Assembly: GCF_016863175.1 (NCBI RefSeq)
Contig: NZ_BOOJ01000011.1
Coordinates: 55,993-119,992 of the forward strand
Origin: Paraplanobispora siamensis
GTDB lineage: Bacteria > Actinomycetota > Actinomycetes > Streptosporangiales > Streptosporangiaceae
Length of the DNA stretch: 64,000 nt
Direction of reading: 5' to 3'
Part shown: one piece after another, positions 8,308 to 16,559 of the stretch
Layout of the letters: each line of letters begins with the position of its first letter
How positions within the stretch are numbered: position 1 is the stretch's first letter
Made by a program: the position numbers and the translations under genes
Notes under the pieces: generated by a model
Seen by the model: the letters and a program-made list of their open reading frames with translations, nothing else
What the model was told of the DNA's origin: nothing
The model's database searches: none

Positions 8308-9075
8308 ATGACACACACCATCCTTGTCACCGGCGGCACGGGCACCCTCGGCCGCCACGTCGTCGACCGGCTCACCGCCGCCGGTCACTCCGTCCGCGTG
8401 CTGAGCCGCACGCGCCCGCCGTACATCGGCGATCTGACCACCGGGGCCGGCCTGGCCGAGGCCGTCGAGGGGGTGCGGACGATCGTCCACCTGGCCAGCG
8501 ACCCCTTCAAGCGGGGGGCCGACGTCGAGGCCGCCCGGCGCCTGATCGCCGCGGCGCCCGGGGGGACGCACCTCGTCTACGTCTCCATCGTCGGCGTCGA
8601 CCGGCACCCTTACTCCTACTACCGCACGAAGCACGAGGTCGAGGGCATGATCGAGCGTTCCGGCCTGCCGTACACCATCCTGCGGGCGACGCAGTTCCAC
8701 GACCTGATCCGGTACGGCGCGCGCATGCTGGCCCGGCTGCCGGTCATGTTCGTCCCGGCCGGGACGAGTTTCCAGCCGATCGAGGCCGAGGACGTCGCCG
8801 AGCGGCTGGCCGAGCTGGCCGTGGGCGAGCCCGCCGGGCGCGTACCCGATCTGGGCGGGCCGGAGGTCCTCGGCGCGGCCGAGATCGCGCGGATCTATCT
8901 TCGGGCGACGGGCAGGCGGCGGCCCGTGCTGCCGGTCCCCATCCCCGGCAGGGTGTTCGCCGCCTTCCGCGGGGGCGTGCACATGGTGCCCGGACGCCGC
9001 GACGGCCGGGTCACCTTCGAGAAGTTCCTGGCCGCGGCCGGAGAGCGCCCCGGATACAGCGTGGTGGACCGATGA
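8308..9075 (+). CDS. NAD(P)-dependent epimerase/NmrA-like oxidoreductase, ECF41 partner
   Basis: The 255-aa protein begins with a Rossmann nucleotide-binding motif, ILVTGGTGTLGRHVVDRL (Gly9-Gly15). It continues as an atypical short-chain dehydrogenase of the NmrA/SDR_a5 type: SIVGVDRHPYSYYRTKHEVE has the YxxxK-like pair, followed by SGLPYTILRATQFHDL. Related proteins reduce or isomerise small molecules or sense the NAD(P) redox state. It lies 120 bases downstream of the ECF41 sigma gene on the same strand, the classic linkage for that sigma group, so it is probably a target of the sigma factor. The stop overlaps the next start (ATGA), so translation is coupled to the membrane protein. Confidence 0.85.
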   Translation: MTHTILVTGGTGTLGRHVVDRLTAAGHSVRVLSRTRPPYIGDLTTGAGLAEAVEGVRTIVHLASDPFKRGADVEAARRLIAAAPGGTHLVYVSIVGVDRHPYSYYRTKHEVEGMIERSGLPYTILRATQFHDLIRYGARMLARLPVMFVPAGTSFQPIEAEDVAERLAELAVGEPAGRVPDLGGPEVLGAAEIARIYLRATGRRRPVLPVPIPGRVFAAFRGGVHMVPGRRDGRVTFEKFLAAAGERPGYSVVDR

Positions 9076-9653
9076 GCGCGGTGCCGGAGCCGGTCGTGGC
9101 GGCCGGGAGCGAAACGGAGCGGGACCGGATGAAGGGAGATCGGGCGAAGCGGGATCCGGTGGCCGGAGGTCCCGGGGGGCGGGACCGGGCGACGGGGTGG
9201 GGTCCGCCGCCCGGAGTCTCGCGGTGGTTCCGTGCGGGCCTGGTCTATCTGGCGCTGACGCAACTCGTGATCGGGGCGTGGGCGCTGGTCTCCCCGGCCG
9301 GGTTCTACGAGGGGTTCCCGCTGCCCGGCCGCCGGTGGGTGGACCCGCCGTACAACGAGCACCTGCTGCTCGACTTCGGCGGTCTCAACCTGGGGTTCGG
9401 GGTGATGCTGGCGGTGGCGGCCGTCACGCTGGACCGGCTGCTCGTCCGCACGCTCCTGGTGGGATATCTGGCCTTCGCGGTGCCGCACCTGGCCTTCCAT
9501 CTGGGGCACCTCGGGCACTTCCCGCCGGTGGACGCGGTCGGTCAGGTGGTCACGCTGTCACTGGCCGTACTGATCCCCGTGGTGCTGCTGGGCCGGAGCC
9601 TGCGGGGGATCAGGCGGCCGGGGTCGGACCGTTCGCCCGGGGGAAACGGATGA
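9072..9653 (+). CDS. Four-helix integral membrane protein, translationally coupled
   Basis: The ATG at 9072 overlaps the stop of the epimerase-like gene (ATGA), so the two are co-translated. The first 50 residues are polar and low in complexity. About residues 55-180 contain four membrane helices (LVYLALTQLVIGAWALV; LGFGVMLAVAAVTL; LLVGYLAFAVPHLAFHL; VTLSLAVLIPVVLLG). A His-rich GHLGHFPPVD loop lies between helices 3 and 4. I do not recognise a characterised family. Its place in the ECF41 locus suggests a role in whatever envelope or redox response the sigma factor governs. Its 3' end overlaps the convergent small gene 9610-9783 by 44 bases. Confidence 0.75.
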   Translation: MSAVPEPVVAAGSETERDRMKGDRAKRDPVAGGPGGRDRATGWGPPPGVSRWFRAGLVYLALTQLVIGAWALVSPAGFYEGFPLPGRRWVDPPYNEHLLLDFGGLNLGFGVMLAVAAVTLDRLLVRTLLVGYLAFAVPHLAFHLGHLGHFPPVDAVGQVVTLSLAVLIPVVLLGRSLRGIRRPGSDRSPGGNG

Positions 9654-9783
9654 CGTTGCGGCCCGTGTAGGCACGCAGATCGACCACCTTGGGATCCCCC
9701 GGACTCCGGCGGCGTGTCGCGGATCGGATGTCCCTGATCTTGATCCGCGCCACATGCGGTGGAACGACCACAAGTCTCCTCAT
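9610..9783 (-). CDS. Small basic protein (57 aa), unknown
   Basis: The frame from the ATG at 9783 encodes MRRLVVVPPHVARIKIRDIR and about 37 further residues, rich in Arg and Pro, with GC-rich codon choice. GGGGGGCTCA precedes the ATG as a modest ribosome binding site. It lies 73 bases downstream of another tiny basic gene (9857-9958) that also starts MRR and holds a K-[LI]-[TR]-type segment, so the two may be related. No enzyme of a peptide-modification pathway is adjacent. The last 44 bases overlap the convergent membrane-protein gene. Whether it is a real gene is uncertain. Confidence 0.4.
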   Translation of the reverse strand: MRRLVVVPPHVARIKIRDIRSATRRRSPGDPKVVDLRAYTGRNVIRFPRANGPTPAA

Positions 9784-9856
9784 TGAGCCCCCCGGCGTGA
9801 TGATTCCGTTATATGAAATATGCACATAACCGTATAAGACGGCCGTAAGGATCGCG

Positions 9857-9958
9857 TCAGTAGGGCAGCCTGCGGCCCGACGGCGACCGCAGGTCCAGAT
9901 CGGACGTCCGAACGGGACGGCGCCGGGTCTGTGTCCGGGTGAGCTTGATGCGTCGCAT
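9857..9958 (-). CDS. Tiny basic protein (33 aa) with strong ribosome binding site
   Basis: AAAGGAGGGCAGACC directly precedes the ATG at 9958, one of the best Shine-Dalgarno sequences in the window. The product is only 33 residues with about a third Arg/Lys: it begins MRRIKLTRTQTRRRPVRTSD and ends SPSGRRLPY. No signal peptide or membrane helix is present. A candidate promoter lies about 100 bases upstream (10059-10085). I recognise no family. It could be a nucleic-acid-binding micro-protein, a leader or a peptide precursor; the last is unlikely without nearby modifying enzymes. Confidence 0.5.
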   Translation of the reverse strand: MRRIKLTRTQTRRRPVRTSDLDLRSPSGRRLPY

Positions 9959-10058
9959 GGTCTGCCCTCCTTTCCTCGCTGTCACTGTGCGCCGGGACGC
10001 TTGACATCCGGTTGGCGGCCGCTTGCAGGCCGCCTCCCGGGAGGTGCATGCGGGCAAA

Positions 10059-10085
10059 CCTATAGGGGTGGCACGTCCGGTTCAA
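10059..10085 (-). promoter_or_regulatory. Possible promoter of the tiny basic genes
   Basis: On the minus strand, TTGAAC (10085-10080) and TATAGG (10064-10059) are separated by 15 bases, slightly short for a housekeeping sigma-70-type promoter. It lies between the 3' end of the kinase gene and the 33-aa gene, in a locally AT-richer stretch, where a start signal is expected. Confidence 0.35.
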
Positions 10086-10181
10086 TAGGTTCAGTGACTC
10101 TGGGAATCCGTATTTATACGTGTAGTGACGAGCCTTTGGCCGCCTGTTGGGCGTGGACCTGGGATGATGCCGCCCCGAAGG

Positions 10182-12248
10182 TCAACGTGCGGTGTAGGTG
10201 AGATCGATCTGGTCCATCGCGGTGGCGGGACCCTCGGCCAGGACGCGTACGGCACGGCCCTGGAGATCCAGCATGACCACCTCCTTGTCCTTCCCCCGTG
10301 ACCTGACCCCCAGCAGGTTGCGTTCGCCCAGCCAACCGGCGAAGTCCGTCCCCTCGGGCATGGGCACGGTGGCCTTCTTCGCGCCGGTGGCGTAGTCCCA
10401 TAGACAGATGTTTCCCGATTTATCGGGACAAACCGTAGTGATGACCGTGCCCAATGGGGTGACCGCGACGTCGTCCCACGTCGCCTGGCCGACCGCACGC
10501 AGGGTGCGCACGAGCGAGCCGTCGAGGTTCCTGACCCGGACCGCACCGCCGGGAGCCTGCTGGATCACGGTCGTCCCGTCGGGACCCCAGGCGTAGGAGG
10601 GAGGCGTCCCGTTGTCCCCGCCGTCGGCGCCGCCGCTCTCACCGCCACCGACGGCGCCGTCGTTGTCGTCGACCGGGACGAATCGCGCGATCCGCGCCGC
10701 CGCGTCCACGATCACGAAGCCCATGCTCCGTCCGAACAGGCGTGCCGTCCCGATCGACTCGAAGGCGGTCAGCAGCACCCGTGAGCCGTCCGGCGACCAG
10801 CGGGGAGACCAGGTCTGCAGGGGCGGCTCGGCGGTCCGCACCGTGAACTCCTGGCCGGTGGCCCGATCGACGATCAGAACGCGGTCGAAGTCGGTGAACT
10901 CGATCTTTCCGTACGGGCTGGCCGCGACGTACGCGCCGCCCGGGGACACGACGATCCGGTGCTCGCCGCCGAACCGCTCGAAGGCGTCGGTGTCGCGGCT
11001 CCTGACATACGGCAGGTCCCACGGCCTGCCCGCCCGGCTCTCCGGCCGGCCGTCCTGGTAGGAGGTGACCCGCCAGGTGTCGGCGGGGTTCTCCCGCAGT
11101 GTGATCCCGGTTCCGGGGATCCGCACCGAGGAGGCCGACTCCGCGGCCATGGTTCCGCCGGTCCTGCGCTGCGCGACGGGGTTCGCCGTACCGCCGTCCC
11201 GGCGCGTGTCCGCCGTACCGCCCGTCTGGTCGTCCGCCGTCCGCGCCAGATGGATCCCGGCCCCGGAGGCGAGTGCGACCACCACTGCGGCCAGCCCCGC
11301 GACGATCCCGCGGCGGCCGCGCATGACTCGGCCCATGCCGCGGGCGGGGGCGGGGATCGTGTCGCCCTCCCGTACGGACGGGTCCTCCTCCACGCCGGGA
11401 TCGCGTCCCCCGGCACGGGCACGGCCCTCGGCCAGCAGGCGCGGCGGCGGGACGGCGTGGCCGAGCAGTCGCAGCAGCGCCGCCGTGGCGGTCGGCCGCA
11501 CGGCCGGATCCTTGGCCAGGCACTGCAGGACCAGCTCCCGCAGTTCCCCCTCCAGCTCGCCCACCTTCGGCTCGCCGGACAGGATCCGGTGGATGGTCGC
11601 CGGCACCGGCCCCGTCCCGAACGGGGGCGAGCCGGTCGCCGCGCAGGTCACCGTGGCCGCCCAGGCGAACATGTCGGAGGCCTGCCCGGCCGGCGTCCCG
11701 CTGAACTGCTCGGGCGCCATGTAGGGCGGGGTGCCGACGATGTGCTCGGCGGTCGCCTCGGAGTCCGCCGCCCGGGCGATCCCGAAGTCGATGACGCGCG
11801 GTCCGTCTCTGGCCAGCAGCACGTTGGCGGGTTTGAGGTCCCGATGGACCACGCCCGCCTGGTGGATCGCCGACAGGGCGGTGAGCGTCCCGATCGCCAG
11901 CCTGCGCAGCTCCGTGCCGCGCAGGGCCCCGCGTCCGTCGATCACCTGCGCGAGGCTGGGGCCGTCGACGTACTCGCTGACGATGTACGGCGCGCCGTCG
12001 AACTCGCCGTGCTCCAGCACCTGCGCCGTGCAGAACGCCTTCACCCGCAGGGCGAGTTCGATCTCCCGGTGGAACTCGGCGAGGGCGGAGTCGTCACTCC
12101 CCACGCGCAGCAGCTTGACCGCGACCCGCTCACCCGAGGGCGACTCGGCCAGGTAGACCACGCCCTGCCCGCCCGCGCCCAGCCTGCCGGTGATCCGATG
12201 GCCGCCGATCCGCTCGGGATCGGCGGCGCGCAGGGGGTCGACCGGCAT
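10182..12248 (-). CDS. Membrane Ser/Thr protein kinase with extracytoplasmic beta-propeller-like sensor
   Basis: The 688-aa protein starts with a complete PknB-type kinase domain (about 16-265): glycine loop GRLGAGGQGVVY, Lys45 in VAVKLL, catalytic HRDLKPAN (Asp137, Asn142), DFG at 154-156, and the activation segment VGTPPYMAPE. One membrane helix follows at about 313-335. The C-terminal half (about 380-688) has repeating WSPDGSRVLLT- and WGPDGTTVI-type blades typical of WD40/TolB-like propellers outside the cell. It lies downstream of, and overlaps by one base (TGATG), a paralogue that lacks kinase motifs. The two are surely co-translated. Ligand and substrates are unknown. Confidence 0.92.
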   Translation of the reverse strand: MPVDPLRAADPERIGGHRITGRLGAGGQGVVYLAESPSGERVAVKLLRVGSDDSALAEFHREIELALRVKAFCTAQVLEHGEFDGAPYIVSEYVDGPSLAQVIDGRGALRGTELRRLAIGTLTALSAIHQAGVVHRDLKPANVLLARDGPRVIDFGIARAADSEATAEHIVGTPPYMAPEQFSGTPAGQASDMFAWAATVTCAATGSPPFGTGPVPATIHRILSGEPKVGELEGELRELVLQCLAKDPAVRPTATAALLRLLGHAVPPPRLLAEGRARAGGRDPGVEEDPSVREGDTIPAPARGMGRVMRGRRGIVAGLAAVVVALASGAGIHLARTADDQTGGTADTRRDGGTANPVAQRRTGGTMAAESASSVRIPGTGITLRENPADTWRVTSYQDGRPESRAGRPWDLPYVRSRDTDAFERFGGEHRIVVSPGGAYVAASPYGKIEFTDFDRVLIVDRATGQEFTVRTAEPPLQTWSPRWSPDGSRVLLTAFESIGTARLFGRSMGFVIVDAAARIARFVPVDDNDGAVGGGESGGADGGDNGTPPSYAWGPDGTTVIQQAPGGAVRVRNLDGSLVRTLRAVGQATWDDVAVTPLGTVITTVCPDKSGNICLWDYATGAKKATVPMPEGTDFAGWLGERNLLGVRSRGKDKEVVMLDLQGRAVRVLAEGPATAMDQIDLTYTAR

Positions 12249-14170
12249 CAGGAATCCGACCTGCGGGTGAAGCGCAGGTACGCCGTCTCCTTGTGGCCCC
12301 TTCGATCAGCGAGCACCCGCTGCACCTTCCCGACGAAGTCGATCACCTGGATCTGGCGGTTCTTCCCGGTGATCCGCTCCACCATCAGGTGGTTCTCGTT
12401 GAACCAGCCGTGCAGGGTCAGCCCGTCGTTGAGGGGGACGGGGATGGTGTGGCGACGGTTGCCGGTCACCGTGTCCCACACGCACAGACCTTCCCGTTTA
12501 GGACAGATCGTGTAGAAGAGCTTCCCGGAGGGAGAGAACCAGTCCAGGCCCCGGGGTTCTCCCACCCAGCGCATGCTCCGGACGATCTGTCCCTGGAGGT
12601 TGTAGAAGTCGACGCCCGTCGTCTTGCCGTCGAAGAAGCGCCGGGCGATCGAGCCGTCGGGGGCGAAGACGAACAGGTTGTTCTCGTCTCCGATGGTCTC
12701 CGTCACCACGAAGGTGGCCTTGCGCGCCGCCACGTCCACGATCACGAACCCGGCCATCACCTTCTTGTCCGCCTCGCGGACCGAGAGCAGCACCTTCGAG
12801 CCGTCCGCCGACCACACGGGTTGCCGGACGGTCTCGAACGGTTTCTTCACGGTCGGCACCGTGAACGTCTCACCGGTCGCGACCTCGGTGACCTGGATGT
12901 GGTCGGTGTCCGACTGGGTGAACTTCACGACGGAGTTGAGCGCCGCCAGCTCCTCGTTCGGGGACAGCTCGGGATAGGTCCCCGGAGTCACCGTACGGAA
13001 GGTGTCCTTGCCCTTCTCCCTGACGTGGGTACTGGTGACCTCGCCCAGCGCGATGTAGGAGCTGATCCTGACCGGGTCCTTCGGATTCTCGTGCACGGTG
13101 ATGCCGAAGCCCGGAATCGGGACGTCCTTGGTGGCCTTCTCGACTTCCTCCAGCGGATAGAGCACGGTGTCCGGCGGCGCGGCGGTAGGCGCGGTGGGCA
13201 GGAGGCTGCCGGCCGGGGACGGTTGCGCGCTCACCGGTACGGGTGCCGAGGCCGCCGACGGGGAGGTGAGCAGGTACACGGTGCCGCCGGACAGCAGGGC
13301 GATGGCCATGGCGCCGGCGCCCAGCAGCAGCGGCCGACGGCGCCGTACGGGACGGGTGGCTGCCGGGGCGGGGCCGAGGTCGGTGGTGAGCAGCTCGCCG
13401 ACCAGCCTGAGCAGGACGTCGCTCGCCGCCGGGCGGCTGTCCGGATCCTTGGCCAGGCACATCGCGACGGTGCCGCGCAGGTCGTCCTCCACCGCCTCCA
13501 GGTCCGGCTCGTCGTTGAGGATGCGGTTGACGGTCCCGGCCATCGAGCCGCCGTCGAAGGGAGAGCGCCCCGTCGCGGCGAACGCCAGCGTCGCGGCCCA
13601 GCCGAACAGGTCGGCCGCGGGCGCGGGGTCCGCGCCGCGGAGCACTTCGGGGGCGGTGAAGGCCGGGACGCCGACCCTGCGGGTGTCGGCGGCCTCGGTC
13701 GCGGACAGGGCCCTGGCCACCCCGAAGTTGATCACTCGTGGCCCGTCGGGACCCAGCACCACGTTGTCGGGGCGGATGTCACCGTGGATCATCCCGGCCT
13801 GGTGGACGGCCACCAGCGCCGTCATCATGCCGACCGCGAGCCGGTGCAGCGCCGCACCCCGCAGGGTGCCCCCGGAGGCGACGGCCTCCTGGAGGTTGGG
13901 GCCGTCGATGTACTCGCTCACGATGTACGGCCGGCCGTCCGCCACCCCGGTGTCCAGGACCTCGGCCGTGCAGAACGCCGAGATCTCCCGCAGCGGCCCG
14001 GCCGCGGCGAGGAAGCGCTCCTGGTCGAGATCGGCCGGAAGCAGCCTGACGACGACCCGGCCCCCGGCGGGTGAACGTCCCAGGTAGACAGCTTCTCCGA
14101 GCCGGCCGACGATCTCGTACTCGGCCACGCGTCCGGGATCCCCCGGGCCGATCGGCCCGACATCCGGCAT
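12248..14170 (-). CDS. Predicted pseudokinase receptor, paralogue of the downstream kinase
   Basis: This 640-aa protein has the same layout as its neighbour: kinase-like domain (about 16-262), membrane helix (281-302), and an extracytoplasmic propeller-like region (about 340-640) with WSADGSKVLLS-type blades. The catalytic residues are degraded. The glycine loop is shortened (GRLGEAVYLG), the ATP-binding Lys is Arg42 (VVVRLL), HRDLKPxN is HGDIRPDN (His129-Asn136), and DFG is NFG (Asn148). Loss of both the Lys and the DFG Asp argues against phosphotransfer. It is translated first in the pair, from an ATG with GGGGGAG upstream, and overlaps the active kinase gene by one base. A regulatory or co-receptor role is inferred. 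Confidence 0.9.
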   Translation of the reverse strand: MPDVGPIGPGDPGRVAEYEIVGRLGEAVYLGRSPAGGRVVVRLLPADLDQERFLAAAGPLREISAFCTAEVLDTGVADGRPYIVSEYIDGPNLQEAVASGGTLRGAALHRLAVGMMTALVAVHQAGMIHGDIRPDNVVLGPDGPRVINFGVARALSATEAADTRRVGVPAFTAPEVLRGADPAPAADLFGWAATLAFAATGRSPFDGGSMAGTVNRILNDEPDLEAVEDDLRGTVAMCLAKDPDSRPAASDVLLRLVGELLTTDLGPAPAATRPVRRRRPLLLGAGAMAIALLSGGTVYLLTSPSAASAPVPVSAQPSPAGSLLPTAPTAAPPDTVLYPLEEVEKATKDVPIPGFGITVHENPKDPVRISSYIALGEVTSTHVREKGKDTFRTVTPGTYPELSPNEELAALNSVVKFTQSDTDHIQVTEVATGETFTVPTVKKPFETVRQPVWSADGSKVLLSVREADKKVMAGFVIVDVAARKATFVVTETIGDENNLFVFAPDGSIARRFFDGKTTGVDFYNLQGQIVRSMRWVGEPRGLDWFSPSGKLFYTICPKREGLCVWDTVTGNRRHTIPVPLNDGLTLHGWFNENHLMVERITGKNRQIQVIDFVGKVQRVLADRRGHKETAYLRFTRRSDS

Positions 14171-14822
14171 GATGACTCCCCCCTGAGACGGTCATTGCGG
14201 ATCACCAATTATGGGGATCAAGGCCGACAAAGAGCAGTCCTTCGGCCAACATGCCTGAAACCGCCAGCTACCTAGTCATCTCCAGTCCACGCCCCGGGCA
14301 GGGGTGGGAGCGGTCCCATTCGGTGAACGCCCGGCGGTCTCCCATCCGCCCGTACGGATCCGGGCCGGACCCGTCGAATACATTCGTCCGGCTTTCGTGC
14401 CCGAGTTGATCCTGGAAGCGCGGTAATCTTCGCCTTCTCGCGCTGTCGCACTCGGAGTGAGCAATTAATCACTCGAATCGAAAGTGTGAAAGGACCCCCT
14501 TGAAAGGACCGGTTGATATCCGCCGTCCGGATCGGCTACGGTTGGCCGATAGCTTCTGAATCCGGGGATCGTCGTAGTCCGCCTTTCCGACGGTTGTTGA
14601 AATCGGCTCCCTGGCCGGGGTGAAGCGCACGGGGGTAAAAGGGGGTCGCCGTAAGCGGTTTGATGCCGTCCATGCATTAGAAGGTGGGTCCGGAAACCCG
14701 TTTCCGTGCTCGTGTGAGGACGTAGCCCGAGGTCGAGGGGCTTCCGGTGCGCGTGCGCAACGGTTCGACGTGTCCGGGAAGGGTTCCAGAGGCTGACCGG
14801 AGAGTCCAGAGGGAGGAAGAGA
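14171..14822. other. 652-bp intergenic region with no clear gene
   Basis: This stretch separates the divergent pseudokinase gene and the small secreted-protein gene. Several frames are open in it, but none has coding-like third-position GC or a ribosome binding site. Parts are less GC-rich than the neighbours. It probably holds the promoters of both flanking genes; I could not fix them. I see no hairpin or repeat of note. Confidence 0.6.
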
Positions 14823-15086
14823 ATGGGAACGTTCCGCAAGCTGTCTGTCATTTTCCTGACGTCGTCCGCCGTTTTCCTGGCGGCCTCGGCGGCCGGGGCG
14901 CACGCGGAAAGTTCAAAGCAGGCCTCCGTCGGCTCCGGAATTCTGGCCGCGTCACCCGACAAGGACAATGCCAGGTTGCGTGCCGCTGCGAAAGAGGCGG
15001 AACGCGCCATGCGGGAGGCGGCGAGGCAGTGGGCGCGCGTGAACGGGGCGAGTCAGTCGTCCGGAAAGGCCAAGAAGCGCCGTTGA
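14823..15086 (+). CDS. Small secreted protein
   Basis: The 87-aa product has a clear Sec signal peptide: positive start MGTFRK, hydrophobic core LSVIFLTSSAVFLAASAAG, and an AHAE-type cleavage site near residue 28. The mature part is a charged, helical, Ala/Arg/Glu-rich peptide of about 60 residues (RLRAAAKEAERAMREAARQW) ending in a Lys/Arg cluster. GAGGGAGGAAGAGA precedes the ATG, a strong ribosome binding site. I recognise no family. A hairpin at 15116-15157 follows and probably ends transcription. Confidence 0.75.
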   Translation: MGTFRKLSVIFLTSSAVFLAASAAGAHAESSKQASVGSGILAASPDKDNARLRAAAKEAERAMREAARQWARVNGASQSSGKAKKRR

Positions 15087-15115
15087 CAAGACGGGGATGA
15101 CCTTTTGAGAAAGGC

Positions 15116-15157
15116 CGCGCTTCCGGAGCCGTGGAGCTCATCGCCTCCGGAAGCGCG
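15116..15157. terminator. Terminator-like hairpin between convergent genes
   Basis: A perfect 13-bp inverted repeat (CGCGCTTCCGGAG, 15116-15128, complement at 15145-15157) with a 16-base loop lies between the secreted-protein gene and the convergent lipoprotein gene. There is no T tract. A GC-only stem is common at actinomycete gene ends and could serve both directions. Confidence 0.6.
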
Positions 15158-15258
15158 ATTCGCGTGATCTTTGTCACGCGGATCGCGGCACGGGGGCCGC
15201 GGCCTTTCGGCGGGGAGCTTTCGAGTGCGGACCGTCCGGCTCTCTACGGGGAGAGCGC

Positions 15259-15969
15259 TCAGGACGGTTCGACGCCTTCGACGATCTCGGCGAGCCGGGG
15301 GAGCAGGGGTTCGCTGGCCAGTACGGTCACGGCCACGCCGGGGCGTTCGATCCAGCCGACCAGGCGGCCGCGTCCCAGGGCTCCGTCGCCGTCCATGGCG
15401 AGGACCCGCCGTCCGGCGAGGGACTCGGTCGTGACGTCCCCGGAGAACCTGCCCAGGGGGACCGGGAGGCCCCTGAGCCGGTCCAGGTCCCGCAGGGCGT
15501 CCCAGCAGACCACCCGGATCCACAGGAACCGGTGCCGCTCGTCGGCGTCGTCCCTGTCGTCGGACCAGGAGCGGCCGTACTCCCACACCTCGCCGTACGA
15601 CTGCGGGGCCGGGCTCTCGCTCCAGGAGAACCCTTCCGGAACGTACCCGACGTGCAGCCCGTCGATCACGTTCCCGCCCCGGGACGAGGGCTCCGGTCCG
15701 GGATCGTCGGACGGTACGGCCTGCCCGGCGGCGGGCCGGCGCCGGGGGTCGCAGAGTCCCGCCGGTTCGGAGGCGCGGGCCGTCACGGCGCCCGGTGTCC
15801 CGGAAGGCGCCGCGGCGGCGGGGGCCGGTGGGGTGGCGGACGGCGCCGCCGTGTCCCGGGACGGCGCAGTGGACGACGCCGCGGGGGAGCAGGCTGCCAG
15901 GAGCGAGGTCGCCACCAGCGTCAGTGCGATGCCGGCGCCCCTGCGGGGACCGGTGTGCGACGGCTTCAT
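15259..15969 (-). CDS. Putative lipoprotein, unknown function
   Basis: The 236-aa precursor has a lipoprotein signal peptide: Arg/Lys-rich start, hydrophobic stretch GIALTLVATSLLAAC with lipobox LAAC (Cys26 is the predicted lipidation site). A Pro/Ala/Ser-rich linker to about residue 65 would span the wall-proximal space. The folded part contains HVGYVPEGFSWSES and later FLWIRVVCWDALRDLDRL, resembling small actinomycete surface proteins without an assigned function. It converges with the small secreted protein. The ATG at 15969 lacks a clear ribosome binding site. Confidence 0.75.
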   Translation of the reverse strand: MKPSHTGPRRGAGIALTLVATSLLAACSPAASSTAPSRDTAAPSATPPAPAAAAPSGTPGAVTARASEPAGLCDPRRRPAAGQAVPSDDPGPEPSSRGGNVIDGLHVGYVPEGFSWSESPAPQSYGEVWEYGRSWSDDRDDADERHRFLWIRVVCWDALRDLDRLRGLPVPLGRFSGDVTTESLAGRRVLAMDGDGALGRGRLVGWIERPGVAVTVLASEPLLPRLAEIVEGVEPS

Positions 15970-16148
15970 GTCTTGTTGGAGGGGCGTGGAGCTCCGGAGG
16001 TTCGCGGTTCTCCCGGCGGAAAGAAGATCGGGAAGCCCCGGGCCGCGGGACGGGGGCGCCGCGTAGGGTGAGGGTGCGGTGCCCGCCGCGGCCGCCGCAC
16101 CGGCGCTGCGGGCGCGGCGCCGGCGATGTGACTACGGGGAGGTCCGCC

Positions 16149-16532
16149 ATGCCGGTCGAGCTCAACCACACCATCGTCGCGGCCAGCGACAAGAAGGCGT
16201 CCGCCGACTTCCTGGCCTCCATCCTCGGCCTGACGGTCGGCGCGCCGTACGGGCCGTTCCTCCCGGTCGAGACGGGCAACGGCGTCACCCTGGACTTCAT
16301 GGACCACGGCGGTCCGATCACCCCGCAGCACTACGCCTTCCTGATCTCCGAGGAGGAGTTCGACGCCATCTTCGAGCGGATCCGGCAGGCGGGGATCACC
16401 TACTACGCCGACCCCGGCCACCGGCAGCCCGGGCGGATCAACCGCAACGACGGCGGGCGGGGCCTGTACTTCGAGGATCCCGACCGGCACAACCTGGAGA
16501 TCATCACCCGCCCGTACGGCAGCGGCGGCTGA
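16149..16532 (+). CDS. VOC (glyoxalase/bleomycin-resistance) superfamily protein
   Basis: A 127-aa single VOC domain made of two beta-alpha-beta-beta-beta units. The first starts at LNHTIVAASDKKASADFLAS with a candidate metal His7, and the second contains HYAFLISEEEFDAIFERIRQ and the terminal LYFEDPDRHNLEIITRP, which supplies the metal His and Glu. Members are lyases, dioxygenases or antibiotic-binding proteins; the substrate is not predictable. GGGGAGG precedes the ATG at 16149. It is convergent with the LtrA gene (27 bases). Confidence 0.85.
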   Translation: MPVELNHTIVAASDKKASADFLASILGLTVGAPYGPFLPVETGNGVTLDFMDHGGPITPQHYAFLISEEEFDAIFERIRQAGITYYADPGHRQPGRINRNDGGRGLYFEDPDRHNLEIITRPYGSGG

Positions 16533-16559
16533 TCCGGGTCCCCTCGGCGGGGCCGGCGG

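Noticed and set aside
9610..9958. RiPP precursor peptides
   Set aside because: No radical SAM, lanthionine or lasso cyclase, protease or transporter gene of such pathways is near, and the core sequence has no Cys or Ser/Thr-rich tail.
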